From: Leptospira kobayashii
Lineage (GTDB): Bacteria; Spirochaetota; Leptospiria; Leptospirales; Leptospiraceae
Direction: 5' to 3'
NCBI RefSeq assembly: GCF_003114835.2
Contig: NZ_AP025028.1
Coordinates: 1,330,001-1,394,000 of the forward strand
DNA: 64,000 nucleotides
The notes under the pieces were generated by a model. It was given only the letters and a program-made list of their open reading frames with translations, did no database searches and was not told the DNA's origin. How positions within the stretch are numbered: the stretch's first letter is position 1; each line of letters opens with the position of its first letter. Positions 17,849-27,064 of the stretch are shown piece by piece. The position numbers and the translations under genes were made by a program.

Positions 17849-19358
17849 TGATTTTTGCAAAATACCGTTTTAAACCGGGAATTGAAATTTTTTCACTTTG
17901 GAAGGCTATGTATTGGTCCGGGCGTACTAAAATCATTCCTTTTTTCATCCTTACCGCTTTTGCAAAGTTCGGCTCCGATCCGGGTGTCAGAGTATGTATT
18001 TTCAATCCGGGCCATACAGAATCCAGGTGATCAAGTTTTACATTTTCCAAAAGGATCAGATGAAAATTCGAATTGTCTATTTTGTTTAAAACCGATTCAC
18101 CTGTGGAAAGTTTTGCATGTGGCAATCTAATACCCGATAATTTGGATGAGACTGCTTCCGATAATAAGCTATTCTTGTATGAAATTTGAGTTTGGGAAAT
18201 CCGTTTGAATATTTTTCTTCTTATCATGGGAAAGGAAAATAAAACCGGAACTAAAAACGGCAGAATGAATCTCCTGATCAGTTTGGAAATTCGTTTTTGA
18301 CCTGTCATAAGAGTGAAAAGCCGATCTGTCTCCGTTACTAATTGTTTCGCAAAAGGAAGTCTTTCTTCTTCGTAGGAATTTAAAATATGGGATGATGTTT
18401 TTTTTCGCAAAACAGATGCTAATTTCCATGCAAGGTTGTGAGCATCCTGAAGCCCGGTATTCATTCCTTGGCCTCCGGCGGGGCTATGTATATGACCCGC
18501 ATCTCCGCATAAAAACGCTCTTCCTTGTCGAAAGGATTTTGCGAATCTATGGTGCAATTTGTACTGGGACAACCAATGCGGATCTGAAACACGAACCTGT
18601 ACGGGAACTCTTTCGTCTAAGATTTTTTGAACCAAACCTAGATCTACTTTTTTACCTTCTTCCGATTCGGGGATAATCCCGAGCACTCTGTATCGCAACT
18701 CTCCCGGCATGGGAAAAAATCCATTGAGCCCTTCTTCCGCAGGAGAAAGGACCGCATAACCGCGTGGTAGTTCCCAATGAACTTCCAAATCTCCCAGATA
18801 AAAATTATGTTCATAAGAATCACCTATGAACTCTATTCCCAGACTGTGCCTAACCGTACTATGTGCTCCATCTGCACCGATGATGTACTGAGCTTGGATT
18901 TTCTCTTCTCCATTCGGTCCGCTGATGATCCCAGAGATGGAGTCGGGTTTTTCTTGCAGAGAGATCAATTGGGTTTGCCATTCCACTTTTCCCCCTTGTT
19001 TTTCCAAATGTTCTGCCAGGATTTTTTCCGTTTTGTCTTGGGGAAGGACGAGTAAAAAAGGATATGGGGTAATGTCTTCGCCTAAATCTCCCAGATCGCC
19101 GATTGCCATTTTGTTTTTGAATAAAAGTAAAATTCCTTTGATTCTTTCCCCTTGCGAAATTACCTTTTCGGCGATTCCGATTTGTTCGAAGATTTCCAAT
19201 GTCCTCGCCTGGATGGCGAGCGCCCTGGAAAAATTGGAAAAAGCCGAACCTTTTTCTATAATTCGAAATTGGATTCCCCATTGGGCTAATTGGCAGGCGG
19301 CAAATAAACCGGTCGGACCAGCTCCGCTGATCAATACTTCAGTTTCCGAGAGTTTCAT
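17841..19358 (-). CDS. FAD-dependent monooxygenase (PheA/TfdB/RdmE family)
   Basis: This 505-residue group A flavin monooxygenase has GAGPTG at residues 12-17, IGADGAHSTVR in the middle (the DG motif) and FLCGDAGHIHSPAGGQGMN (the GD motif). The C-terminal 120 residues form the usual thioredoxin-like tail. It resembles hydroxylases acting on phenols or polycyclic aromatics, including ones used in drug modification. It is a paralogue of the hydroxylase at 3095-4705, but it has no ring-cleavage genes beside it. A TetR gene is translationally coupled downstream, a common arrangement for self-regulated detoxification of planar aromatics. Confidence 0.88.
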   Translation of the reverse strand: MKLSETEVLISGAGPTGLFAACQLAQWGIQFRIIEKGSAFSNFSRALAIQARTLEIFEQIGIAEKVISQGERIKGILLLFKNKMAIGDLGDLGEDITPYPFLLVLPQDKTEKILAEHLEKQGGKVEWQTQLISLQEKPDSISGIISGPNGEEKIQAQYIIGADGAHSTVRHSLGIEFIGDSYEHNFYLGDLEVHWELPRGYAVLSPAEEGLNGFFPMPGELRYRVLGIIPESEEGKKVDLGLVQKILDERVPVQVRVSDPHWLSQYKLHHRFAKSFRQGRAFLCGDAGHIHSPAGGQGMNTGLQDAHNLAWKLASVLRKKTSSHILNSYEEERLPFAKQLVTETDRLFTLMTGQKRISKLIRRFILPFLVPVLFSFPMIRRKIFKRISQTQISYKNSLLSEAVSSKLSGIRLPHAKLSTGESVLNKIDNSNFHLILLENVKLDHLDSVWPGLKIHTLTPGSEPNFAKAVRMKKGMILVRPDQYIAFQSEKISIPGLKRYFAKINV

Positions 19359-19373
19359 AGGGACAATGTAGAT

Positions 19374-19406
19374 AGGTAAACTAAAATAGTGTCAAGTAGT
19401 TTACCT
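19374..19406. promoter_or_regulatory. 33-bp palindromic operator with overlapping -35 element
   Basis: AGGTAAACTA (19374-19383) and TAGTTTACCT (19397-19406) are perfect 10-bp inverted arms around a 13-bp spacer. They lie 16-48 bp upstream of the monooxygenase ATG. The minus strand holds TTGACA (19395-19390) inside the spacer as a perfect -35 hexamer, with TATCTA as a weak -10 just beyond the arm. Binding here would block the polymerase, and the coupled TetR is the obvious ligand. Confidence 0.6.
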
Positions 19407-19495
19407 GTAAAAAAACAATCGAATATCCTAATTTGGCTATATTGGAAGGGAATTTGCCCTGAATCTGCTTGACCTTCGTTCTTTTCCCTTTGCAA

Positions 19496-20386
19496 ATGAA
19501 CGTTATGCGATGGAAAAAATCCGATTTCTGGATGAACGCTTCACCCATTGAGATGATCAATTTTTTCCGCCAGATCCACGAAGAATGTTTTTTAAAGGAT
19601 TGGGTTGAGGCATTTCACAAGGATGATTCGCTGATTGATCTGGTATTCGAATACCTTTGGCTCTATCGTTCCGAATCCGAAACCAGAATCCTTTTGAACC
19701 ATTCGGATTTTCCTCCCTGGCTGTTGTTGCGATTTATCTACTTCGGGTATGGAAAACAAATCCTCCAAGGCCATTTTGATTCCAACGTATATTTCGCTCA
19801 GGTAAAAAATTTGATCGACTCCGAACAAAGTCTTCGTATTCTTTCGTTAGCTGAAGAGATGGACAAAGATCCTACTTTGAAAATCCATTTACTTGCCAAT
19901 TTGGATGCGCAAACTTGGGAGTCTTATTTCGATATTCTGGAGCAAAACGAAAAAACCATACATGCATTAGTTGGAATATTCGTAAATTTGAAAGAACAGG
20001 AAATCAGAACCATCCTTTTGAATAGTCCCACTCTTTATATCTATTTACGTCTGATGTTGGTTTCCAGAAAAATCACAGATGATGAAGTAGGGGATGAAAA
20101 GGCAAAAATCCTAAAGGATATTTTGGAAGGGATTCGGGAGTGGGAACTTTTTGCCACCAACCTTAAAGACAAATTCGATCTGCTTACGGAACGAAAACAA
20201 ATTCCCAAAGAGAGAGATTCGAAACGAATTTCACTGATATTATATGAATTGATTAAAGTGGGAGAAGAAGACAGAGCGGGAATCATTTCCTACTTAAAGG
20301 GAAGTCATGTGATTTTGGACGAATGGGAAGAAGGAATCATCCGTTCTACTTTGGTAAATTATAAACAGTTCGGTACCTTCATTTAA
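19496..20386 (+). CDS. hypothetical protein, mostly alpha-helical
   Basis: This acidic protein has about 296 residues and no signal peptide or membrane helix. It looks helical throughout, with leucine-rich segments (RILSLAEEMDKDPTLKIHLL) somewhat like helical-repeat proteins. The open frame reaches back to a TTG at 19469. The ATGs at 19496 and 19505 are also possible, and none has a clear ribosome site. It ends 1 nt before the acyltransferase gene, so the two are surely co-transcribed. I do not recognise the family. Confidence 0.7.
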   Translation: MNVMRWKKSDFWMNASPIEMINFFRQIHEECFLKDWVEAFHKDDSLIDLVFEYLWLYRSESETRILLNHSDFPPWLLLRFIYFGYGKQILQGHFDSNVYFAQVKNLIDSEQSLRILSLAEEMDKDPTLKIHLLANLDAQTWESYFDILEQNEKTIHALVGIFVNLKEQEIRTILLNSPTLYIYLRLMLVSRKITDDEVGDEKAKILKDILEGIREWELFATNLKDKFDLLTERKQIPKERDSKRISLILYELIKVGEEDRAGIISYLKGSHVILDEWEEGIIRSTLVNYKQFGTFI

Positions 20387-20387
20387 C

Positions 20388-21506
20388 ATGTCGATCGGCG
20401 ATCGCAATTCCAGTTTGGATGCACTTCGCGGTCTTGCCGTCTTTTTGATGTTAATCGTAAACCTTCCCGGTTCCTGGTCGTATCAATATTCTCCTTTCAA
20501 ACATGCAGCCTGGAACGGATTTCAATTGGCGGATCTTGTATTCCCCTTATTTTTATGGATTGTCGGTTTCAGCATATCTTTCGGTTACAAAAGAGAAGGA
20601 ACCCCCGTTTTAAAATGGGAAAAAATCCTCATACGCACATGCATTCTTATCTTTTTAGGACTCTTTCTGAATCTTTTTCCCAAGTTTTCCTGGGAAAATT
20701 TTCGAATTCCGGGGGTATTGCAAAGGATCGGCATCGTTTATTTATTAACAACGGTTTTGCTGTATACCCTGGGGCTTCGACGATTTATTTTCTTTGTGAT
20801 AAGCGGTTTGTTTCTTTATAGTTTTTTTGTATGGTTTACGATTCCGAACGAAGATACAATCGGTTTGAATGCCGATTTTCCGCTTTTGGATCCAAAAAAC
20901 AACTGGGCATCATTTACCGATCGACTGTTATTCGGAGCACATGTTTGGAAGGAAACATCCCCTTTGGATCCGGAAGGTTGTCTGAGTACAATTCCCGCTT
21001 TATCCACGGTCTTATTCGGATTTTTATTAGGCCTTCGAAGTCAAAATCAAACGAATGACTCATCCTTCAGAGCGCCAATGGTTTCGATTTTTAGTTCCGT
21101 AGTTTTCATTCTTTTAGGAATCGCGGTTTCCTATTTGATTCCTTTGAATAAAACATTATGGTCTATTTCTTTTGTGTTTTTGACTGCTGGAATTTCGCAG
21201 TTTCTTTATCAATTGCTTGAGTTTGTAGGAAAATACAATCGCTCCGTCTTTCACTGGCTTTCGTTATACGGAAAATACGCTTTGTTTGTTTTTGTATTTA
21301 CCGGTATTGTTGCCAGATTGCAGGTTTATTCTCTTTTTCGAAAAAATATATTTCAAAGATTTGTTTTCATTACGAACGATACCTATCTCGCAAGTTTCCT
21401 ATTTTCGATCTTAATGATTCTAGTTGTCTGGATCTTATTGAAAATTTATGAATTTTTCAGTCGGATTCGGGAGAGATTTCGGACCCCCGTAGGGAATTCG
21501 AATTGA
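20388..21506 (+). CDS. HGSNAT/DUF5009-type membrane acyltransferase
   Basis: This 372-residue protein has about ten transmembrane segments. It opens with SSLDALRGLAVFLMLIVNLPG, the signature of the heparan-alpha-glucosaminide N-acetyltransferase-like family, followed by LADLVFPLFLWIVGFSISFG and GVLQRIGIVYLL. Relatives move acetyl groups across the membrane onto sugars. In bacteria the target is usually a cell-surface or recycled glycan, which cannot be identified here. It starts 1 nt after the preceding helical protein. Confidence 0.85.
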   Translation: MSIGDRNSSLDALRGLAVFLMLIVNLPGSWSYQYSPFKHAAWNGFQLADLVFPLFLWIVGFSISFGYKREGTPVLKWEKILIRTCILIFLGLFLNLFPKFSWENFRIPGVLQRIGIVYLLTTVLLYTLGLRRFIFFVISGLFLYSFFVWFTIPNEDTIGLNADFPLLDPKNNWASFTDRLLFGAHVWKETSPLDPEGCLSTIPALSTVLFGFLLGLRSQNQTNDSSFRAPMVSIFSSVVFILLGIAVSYLIPLNKTLWSISFVFLTAGISQFLYQLLEFVGKYNRSVFHWLSLYGKYALFVFVFTGIVARLQVYSLFRKNIFQRFVFITNDTYLASFLFSILMILVVWILLKIYEFFSRIRERFRTPVGNSN

Positions 21507-21528
21507 CCCACTGAATTTATCTGTAAAA

Positions 21529-21546
21529 GTGAACTAGTCGGTCTAG
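21529..21546. promoter_or_regulatory. operator-like site in front of the TetR gene
   Basis: GTGAACTAGTCGGTCTAG lies 48-65 bp upstream of the TetR ATG. It contains CTAG arms around TCGGT. Two related sites occur in the hydrolase promoter at 8811-8861. Autoregulation by this TetR is the simplest reading. Confidence 0.5.
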
Positions 21547-21593
21547 CTGAATGCGGACTAAGCAACCATCGATCTAAGGTAATTTTTATATAT

Positions 21594-22157
21594 ATGAAAC
21601 CAAAAGAGAGAATTTTAGAAAGTTCATTTACTCTTTTCCGTGAGAAAGGATTCCAAGCTACGGGAATCTCGGAGATCTTGGAAAAAGCCGGTGCTTACAA
21701 AAAGACCTTATACGATCATTTTAAATCGAAAGACGAGATCGGTTACGAGTATTTGAATTATCTTTCTCTTCAGCAAAGAGTTGTTATGTTGAAGGTGTTG
21801 GACAAGTCGGTCTCTTTGGAAGACTTTATCGAAAAATGGGTGAATTTTATTCTGAGAAACCAAAGAAATTCATCCAGAAAGGATTGTCCCATCGCTTTAT
21901 TTTCAGGTGAAGTTTCCCATTTAAGTCAATTCGATCCTTATCGAACGGAAGCGATTCAGTATGTACTCGATACGATCGAGATTTGCATTCTACGGTTTAG
22001 ATCTGATTTGAAACAGGATGGAATCAAGTCTTTGAGTTTGGAACTTTATATGCTTTATCTGGGCGGCCTTCGTCTTTATTCTCTTACTAAGGATCGCAAG
22101 GTAGTGGAGAGGATGAAGGAACAAATGACAAGTTGCGCGAGTAAAAAGAATCGTTAA
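21594..22157 (+). CDS. TetR family transcriptional regulator
   Basis: This 187-residue protein has the HTH ERILESSFTLFREKGFQATG, then ISEILEKAGAYKKTLYDHFK. The KKTLYDHF recognition region and the C-terminal helices (LELYMLYLGGLRLYSLTKD) place it near TetR subfamilies that sense small hydrophobic compounds. A site in its own leader recurs twice in front of the alpha/beta hydrolase at 7810-8760, so that hydrolase is a candidate target in trans. It converges on the TonB-receptor operon. Confidence 0.87.
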   Translation: MKPKERILESSFTLFREKGFQATGISEILEKAGAYKKTLYDHFKSKDEIGYEYLNYLSLQQRVVMLKVLDKSVSLEDFIEKWVNFILRNQRNSSRKDCPIALFSGEVSHLSQFDPYRTEAIQYVLDTIEICILRFRSDLKQDGIKSLSLELYMLYLGGLRLYSLTKDRKVVERMKEQMTSCASKKNR

Positions 22158-22207
22158 GATCGTTTAAATCGAGTTATCCGCTAATCCTTTCTGGCGAATC
22201 CGACCGA

Positions 22208-24622
22208 TCATAAGTCGATACTGAATCCTATATTGATCTGACGAAAGGTTCCCGGTTGGATTCCGATGGGAAGTCTACCGGATACGTACCTTTTGTCCGC
22301 TATATTTTTTGCCGTAATGAATAAAGACCAATTCGCTCCTTCCGGCTTATATCCGGAGCCGATATTCCAAAGCCAGTATTCGGGAATGACTCCTCTGGAA
22401 CCGTTCGGAGTTTCGTTTTCGGTATTTTCCAAATCACTGAATTGTTTGCCTACGTATTGGAATTCATTGCGAAGAAAGAATCCTTTCGGATGAGAGAAGG
22501 CGAGTGCTATGGCACCGCTATCTCTGGATACGTAAGGTAGCAGATTTCCTCTGGTATCTCTGGAATAAGTGTTGTTTCCTTCCGTAACTAAAAGAGGTCT
22601 CGTATCATAAACCAAATTTCCGTTATAGTCTATCGAGTAGATAAGGTTAGGTGTTGATTGCGAGCGAGCATCTATTTTGGAATAGATGAATTCCCATTCC
22701 AAAGACCAGGATCTTTGCATTGTTTTTCCCATATCCCATCCGAGCGAAAACTCCAGTCCTTGGTGAATGGAGTATCCCGTGTTTGCAGGTCTTGCTCCTA
22801 ATTCCGACCCGGCTTCATTCGTATTGATGATTTGATCTCTGAAAAACATTTTGTAAACTGCAGTTTCCAAACGTACAAAGTGAGGAAGTTTGGAACGGAT
22901 TCCCGTTTCATAATTTGTGCTGGTTTCGGGTTTGAGATTATAACCTCTTCCGTAAGGATCAAAGCCGGAAGAAAAAGTAGGAGGTGAAAAAGCTTTGTGA
23001 ACTCCTCCGAACAGATCCGTTTTTTCCGCGAGTTTATAGACGAATCCGATTCCGGGTAACCAGATGTTGGTTCTTACCGTTGAACTATCGTTTGTTTCTA
23101 TCCAGGAAACTCCGGGATATACAAATCCGATCGATTGTTCCTGAAGAGAAGGAGATCTTCTTATAGTAACAGTTGTTTGTTTTATATCTTCACGCCGGAT
23201 TCCCGGAATGAGTTGAAAGTTTTTACTTAAATGAATTCTATCCTGTAAAAAAACGGAATAAGCTTCGATTTTTCTCAGTTGATTGTTTGTTTGGTCGGGA
23301 TTGGTTGATTTATAAAGAAAGTCTGCCGCGTTTGTTCCGGTAAAATCATCCAGCAAATTTCTTCTGGTGATCCACCCTAGGTAGTCTTTTGTTTTACTTA
23401 AATAAAGTCGGTTTTGATTTTTTTCCCCGTGAGCACGGGCGCCGAAGTCGATTTCATGCAAAATTTCTTTTGTTTTAAAACTGAACTCTCCTCTCCCATC
23501 CAATCCGAATATCTGAAAGTCCTGGTTTCTCTGGCCGTAAGTTTCACGCAAATATATCGTGTCTCCCGGCCTTGCCCCGATAAAGGATGGTGTGTAAACC
23601 CCCAAGGTATCCCCGGGTGGCGGCAAATAACCACCGTTTGTATGATTATCAAACAGATAGTCCTGTCTTCCCCAGTCACGGCTGGATTGGTTTCCATAGG
23701 TTCGGATTCCTCCCTTGATGAAGGAAAGCGGAGACGTTTCCCATCCTATGACGGTCGCTATGCGTGATAGTTTTTTTTCATCGAATACAGCCGGATTGAT
23801 TTTCTGATTTTTCCTATATAGACCTTGCGATAATCCGAGGTAGGTTGATTCCGCTTTTTGTTCGTGACTTTGCAATCGAAAAGTAAATGCGGAATCATTG
23901 TCCAGAGTATAACGTAGTTTCAAATCTAATTCATTGACTTGAAAGGATTGGTGGTCTCTATATCCGTCCCCGGACTTTCGGAATACGGTCGTATCGATCC
24001 CAAGTTTGCCGAATGTCTCACCATATCGAAGTAAGTTGGAGAAATAACTGTTTGTTCCTCCCATGGATTTCCATTGAAAAGCCGGCTCTAATGGAGGTTT
24101 TCTCGTTACAATATTGATGATTCCGCCTATTGTACTCGGTCCGAAAAGAATGGAACCCGAACCCTTTACAATTTCCACTCTCTCCGCTCTTTCGATAGAT
24201 GGGAAATAATAGGTTTCGGGTTGTCCGTAAGGGGAGAGGGAAACCGGCAATCCGTCTTCCAAGATCAGAGTTTTCCTTGTCTCTTCATTGGACACCCCTC
24301 TAAAACCTATGTTAGGTGTTAATCCGGCTGCATCTTGAAAACGAACGGAAGCTCCCGGTACCCTTCGGAGAGTTTCCAAAGGATCCATCGGATTTGTTTC
24401 TTCCAGATACTTTTTTGAAATCACCGTAGCGGATCCGGGCACCTTTGCCAGATCCTTATCTTTTGAACCTATGACTTTGATTCCCGGCTCTTCTTTGGTT
24501 TGTTTTTCCTTTTCATCGGCATCTTCCGATTTCTCCGATTGAGCAAGAACGGAAAAAGATAAGAGGTAAGTTAAAATGCAAATGGAAAAAAAGTAAGTGA
24601 TCTGATTTGATTTTGGATTCAT
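22208..24622 (-). CDS. TonB-dependent outer-membrane receptor (HbpA/FecA-like)
   Basis: This 804-residue protein has a signal peptide (ICILTYLLSFSVLAQ) and a charged linker. Its plug domain runs over about residues 45-165 (KVPGSATVISKKYLEE, NIGFRGV, VEIVKGSGSILFGPSTIGG, INIVTRKP). A 22-strand barrel with the usual receptor C-terminal repeats follows, although the last residues are FSIDL rather than ending in Phe or Trp. The best fit is a ferric-citrate, haem or siderophore receptor. It is the last gene of the imelysin operon; its ATG overlaps the HTTM stop (ATGA). In pathogenic leptospires a haem-binding TonB receptor (HbpA) is encoded near LruB, so haem or iron is the likely cargo. Confidence 0.9.
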   Translation of the reverse strand: MNPKSNQITYFFSICILTYLLSFSVLAQSEKSEDADEKEKQTKEEPGIKVIGSKDKDLAKVPGSATVISKKYLEETNPMDPLETLRRVPGASVRFQDAAGLTPNIGFRGVSNEETRKTLILEDGLPVSLSPYGQPETYYFPSIERAERVEIVKGSGSILFGPSTIGGIINIVTRKPPLEPAFQWKSMGGTNSYFSNLLRYGETFGKLGIDTTVFRKSGDGYRDHQSFQVNELDLKLRYTLDNDSAFTFRLQSHEQKAESTYLGLSQGLYRKNQKINPAVFDEKKLSRIATVIGWETSPLSFIKGGIRTYGNQSSRDWGRQDYLFDNHTNGGYLPPPGDTLGVYTPSFIGARPGDTIYLRETYGQRNQDFQIFGLDGRGEFSFKTKEILHEIDFGARAHGEKNQNRLYLSKTKDYLGWITRRNLLDDFTGTNAADFLYKSTNPDQTNNQLRKIEAYSVFLQDRIHLSKNFQLIPGIRREDIKQTTVTIRRSPSLQEQSIGFVYPGVSWIETNDSSTVRTNIWLPGIGFVYKLAEKTDLFGGVHKAFSPPTFSSGFDPYGRGYNLKPETSTNYETGIRSKLPHFVRLETAVYKMFFRDQIINTNEAGSELGARPANTGYSIHQGLEFSLGWDMGKTMQRSWSLEWEFIYSKIDARSQSTPNLIYSIDYNGNLVYDTRPLLVTEGNNTYSRDTRGNLLPYVSRDSGAIALAFSHPKGFFLRNEFQYVGKQFSDLENTENETPNGSRGVIPEYWLWNIGSGYKPEGANWSLFITAKNIADKRYVSGRLPIGIQPGTFRQINIGFSIDL

Positions 24623-25923
24623 GGATAATTATTTTTTAATACGAAATTCGGAATTCTAAACATTGGAGTAACGTCCCCGCTCAAATCATAGTTTGGATTG
24701 ACAAGACGCTTCGGGCTTTTGCCGTTTACGGATACAAATACGTTTGCATAAATTTGAATGTTCTTTGTTTCGGGATGTTGCCGGATGTAGTCGTTTTTTA
24801 AGTAGCGTGCAAACTGTTCGATCATATCCGGCTGATACGACATCATCTTGATTTGGAAATTGCTCAGATGATCTCTCAATCGGACGGGAATTTTATTTTT
24901 ATCCGTTTGAATCCAAAATTCCGCATGCCCTGCCTTTTCCACGACCATGATATTCCAAGAGAAACGAAATCCTTCTTCCGTCCAAAATAGGTTTCCCGGA
25001 TAAAACCGATGCCTATTTGCCAAAAACATTTCGAATAAAAACAAAATACCACATAACAAAATATACACTTTTTTAAGAGGATATTCTTTAGGTTTGTTGG
25101 TTTTCTGTGAAAAATCCAAATGGGGAATTTTGTTGTAGAAAAAATCTCCCACTTTCCCGTGAATTTCAGGAGAAAAAAGGACTAGCCCCAAAAGGGGCAT
25201 CATCCAAGGAAACATGCCCAAAGGAAAAAAAAGGCCTGTCAGAAAATGGAATACGATCAAAAATAAATAGGCTATGTATCTGGTGTGCGGAATAGAAAGG
25301 AAGAAAGGGATCGTCAGATCGAATATGCAGGCAATCCAACTAACAAGGATTCCCGTTTCACGTAAGGCGAGATAACTTCCGATCCATTTCATATCTTCCG
25401 AACGAGACCACCAAATATGAAGAGGCTGACCTTCCAGTAACCATTCCGGATTTAATTTTGCGATTCCTCCGAAAAAATAAGGAATTAGAATTTGAATCCG
25501 AAAGATCAAAATCCATATAAAAGAAATCTTTTCATTTCTTTCTGGTAATGGAGAAAGAAATAACAAAAGACCGAATAACAAAAACAGATAGTAATGATTT
25601 AAGAAAATGGTTCTGTCGAAAAAATGAAATGCAAAGAAGAGAGGAAGAAAAAAGGAGAGAGCCCATCTGGTCTTGATCCCGAAACTAATGAGTGAAGAGA
25701 GAAGTAACAAAACACAAGCGTGTAAATAAGGCCATGGATATGGTAAAGGATCTAATTCCATCAGATGGGGAAAGAATACCTTCGGTTTTAAAAAATATTC
25801 TTCGATCCATCCGTTAAAAAGATAACGGGTGACAAGTATGAATCCCAACATTCCATAGATGATTCTGAAATGAACGAGTATCTCGGAGGGCACTCTTTTT
25901 TGAAGAAGGTTAATCACCGTCAT
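24619..25923 (-). CDS. HTTM-domain membrane protein (vitamin K-dependent carboxylase-like)
   Basis: This 434-residue protein has a multi-pass N-terminal region typical of the HTTM domain (FRIIYGMLGFILVTRYLFNG, then FFDRTIFLNHYYLF and PYFFGGIAKLNPEWLLEGQP). A C-terminal soluble part of about 130 residues follows. The HTTM domain is the membrane core shared with eukaryotic gamma-glutamyl carboxylase, and bacterial members often sit with imelysins and di-haem proteins. It overlaps the second imelysin gene by 14 bp and the TonB receptor by 4 bp. Its reaction is unknown; a role in modifying or handling a partner of this operon is an inference from context. Confidence 0.85.
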   Translation of the reverse strand: MTVINLLQKRVPSEILVHFRIIYGMLGFILVTRYLFNGWIEEYFLKPKVFFPHLMELDPLPYPWPYLHACVLLLLSSLISFGIKTRWALSFFLPLFFAFHFFDRTIFLNHYYLFLLFGLLLFLSPLPERNEKISFIWILIFRIQILIPYFFGGIAKLNPEWLLEGQPLHIWWSRSEDMKWIGSYLALRETGILVSWIACIFDLTIPFFLSIPHTRYIAYLFLIVFHFLTGLFFPLGMFPWMMPLLGLVLFSPEIHGKVGDFFYNKIPHLDFSQKTNKPKEYPLKKVYILLCGILFLFEMFLANRHRFYPGNLFWTEEGFRFSWNIMVVEKAGHAEFWIQTDKNKIPVRLRDHLSNFQIKMMSYQPDMIEQFARYLKNDYIRQHPETKNIQIYANVFVSVNGKSPKRLVNPNYDLSGDVTPMFRIPNFVLKNNYP

Positions 25924-27064
25924 TCGATGAGACTCCCACGGTTGTTCCCAATGCGGATGTTACACCCGTAGAGAATTGAATTCTTAATTTTCTGACAGAC
26001 TCGAATATATCCCGAAAAACTTTGTTCTGGTTTACGAAGGAATATTGCAAACCGAAATACACTGAGTTGGATTGCAATGTATCTATCATTCGGATTGAGT
26101 TTTGGATTTCGGATTCGATTTCAATTCCCAAACCGGAACCTTTCGATTCCAGAATCTTCGAAAAACCCTTGTTTGTATTTTCGTTCAGACTTCCCTGCAT
26201 GATAAACAAAATCGATTCCAGGTTGGAACGAACGGATTCAAGGGATGCTTCCGCATAAGGATTTTCCCTTTGATTCCAATTTTCCACTCCATGAGAAGAG
26301 GCAAGTAATCCCGAAGGAAGTCCCAGCTTCGTATCGATGACGGAGGTAAGTAAAAAAATGGATTGGTTCATCAGTTCATCCACAACATCTGCCTGACTCT
26401 CGTAAGGACTGCTTGCGCTTCCAGGAGTAAGGAATTGAAGATAAAAACTTTCGGCTGTATCCTTTTTCCAGGAATCCGAGAGAAATTCGGATACAGTTAC
26501 CATCTTATCCGCTATTCTACAAAGATAAGTTCCCCGATTCGGATCCGTTTGAAATTGAGTTAAGGAAAAATTCCCCCCGATTCCACTAAAGAGCAAATAT
26601 TCGATCGCACCCCAGCCTGATTTTTTAACTCCGAAAGGAATGGAGTTGGAGTTGATTGCGGATTCTATTTCCGCAGGCGAAATGGGAAGTTTTTGAGTAT
26701 AACTTTCCAGTTGCCCGTAACCGTTTAATACGTTTTCTGCGGGACCGAATCTGTAAAATTCCACTCTTTTTACCTGTTTCCAAACGATTCTCCATTGGCT
26801 ACGGATTTCATCTAGGTGATTCGTTGTCGGGTTTGTTTTGAAGCCGGCGCAGATGTTTTGAAACGACTTTGTTTCCGTTTGAAGCCTTTGGTAGGAGGGA
26901 AGGATTACATTTTCAGCGGTGTTTTTTAAAAAATCACTGGTCCTAAATACTGTAGCGAGTGTTAGAAGAGATCCTTGGAGGTTTGCGTCTTCGGTAGCTT
27001 TGTTTTGATGCTTTTGGCAAGTGAGTAAAATCAAAACGAATAGAATCGGATTTTTTAATTTCAT
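25910..27064 (-). CDS. imelysin-family lipoprotein lacking the motif histidine
   Basis: The open frame reaches 27157, but the ATG at 27064 is followed by a signal peptide and lipobox (LILLTC, Cys16) and overlaps the DUF1111 stop as ATGA, so I take it as the start (384 residues). Imelysins are extracytoplasmic, iron-regulated helical proteins with a GxHxxE motif. Here the motif reads GWGAIE (residues 150-155), with Gly in place of His; the codon is GGT. The C-terminal imelysin half (SHGVENWNQRENPYAEASLE) is intact. It is probably a structural or divergent partner of the LruB-like protein in the same operon. Confidence 0.85.
   Translation of the reverse strand: MKLKNPILFVLILLTCQKHQNKATEDANLQGSLLTLATVFRTSDFLKNTAENVILPSYQRLQTETKSFQNICAGFKTNPTTNHLDEIRSQWRIVWKQVKRVEFYRFGPAENVLNGYGQLESYTQKLPISPAEIESAINSNSIPFGVKKSGWGAIEYLLFSGIGGNFSLTQFQTDPNRGTYLCRIADKMVTVSEFLSDSWKKDTAESFYLQFLTPGSASSPYESQADVVDELMNQSIFLLTSVIDTKLGLPSGLLASSHGVENWNQRENPYAEASLESVRSNLESILFIMQGSLNENTNKGFSKILESKGSGLGIEIESEIQNSIRMIDTLQSNSVYFGLQYSFVNQNKVFRDIFESVRKLRIQFSTGVTSALGTTVGVSSNDGD

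Noticed and set aside
18859..19281. 140-residue open frame on the minus strand inside the monooxygenase gene
   Set aside because: It is Arg/His/Gly-rich and in another frame of a clear FAD monooxygenase, so it is a shadow.
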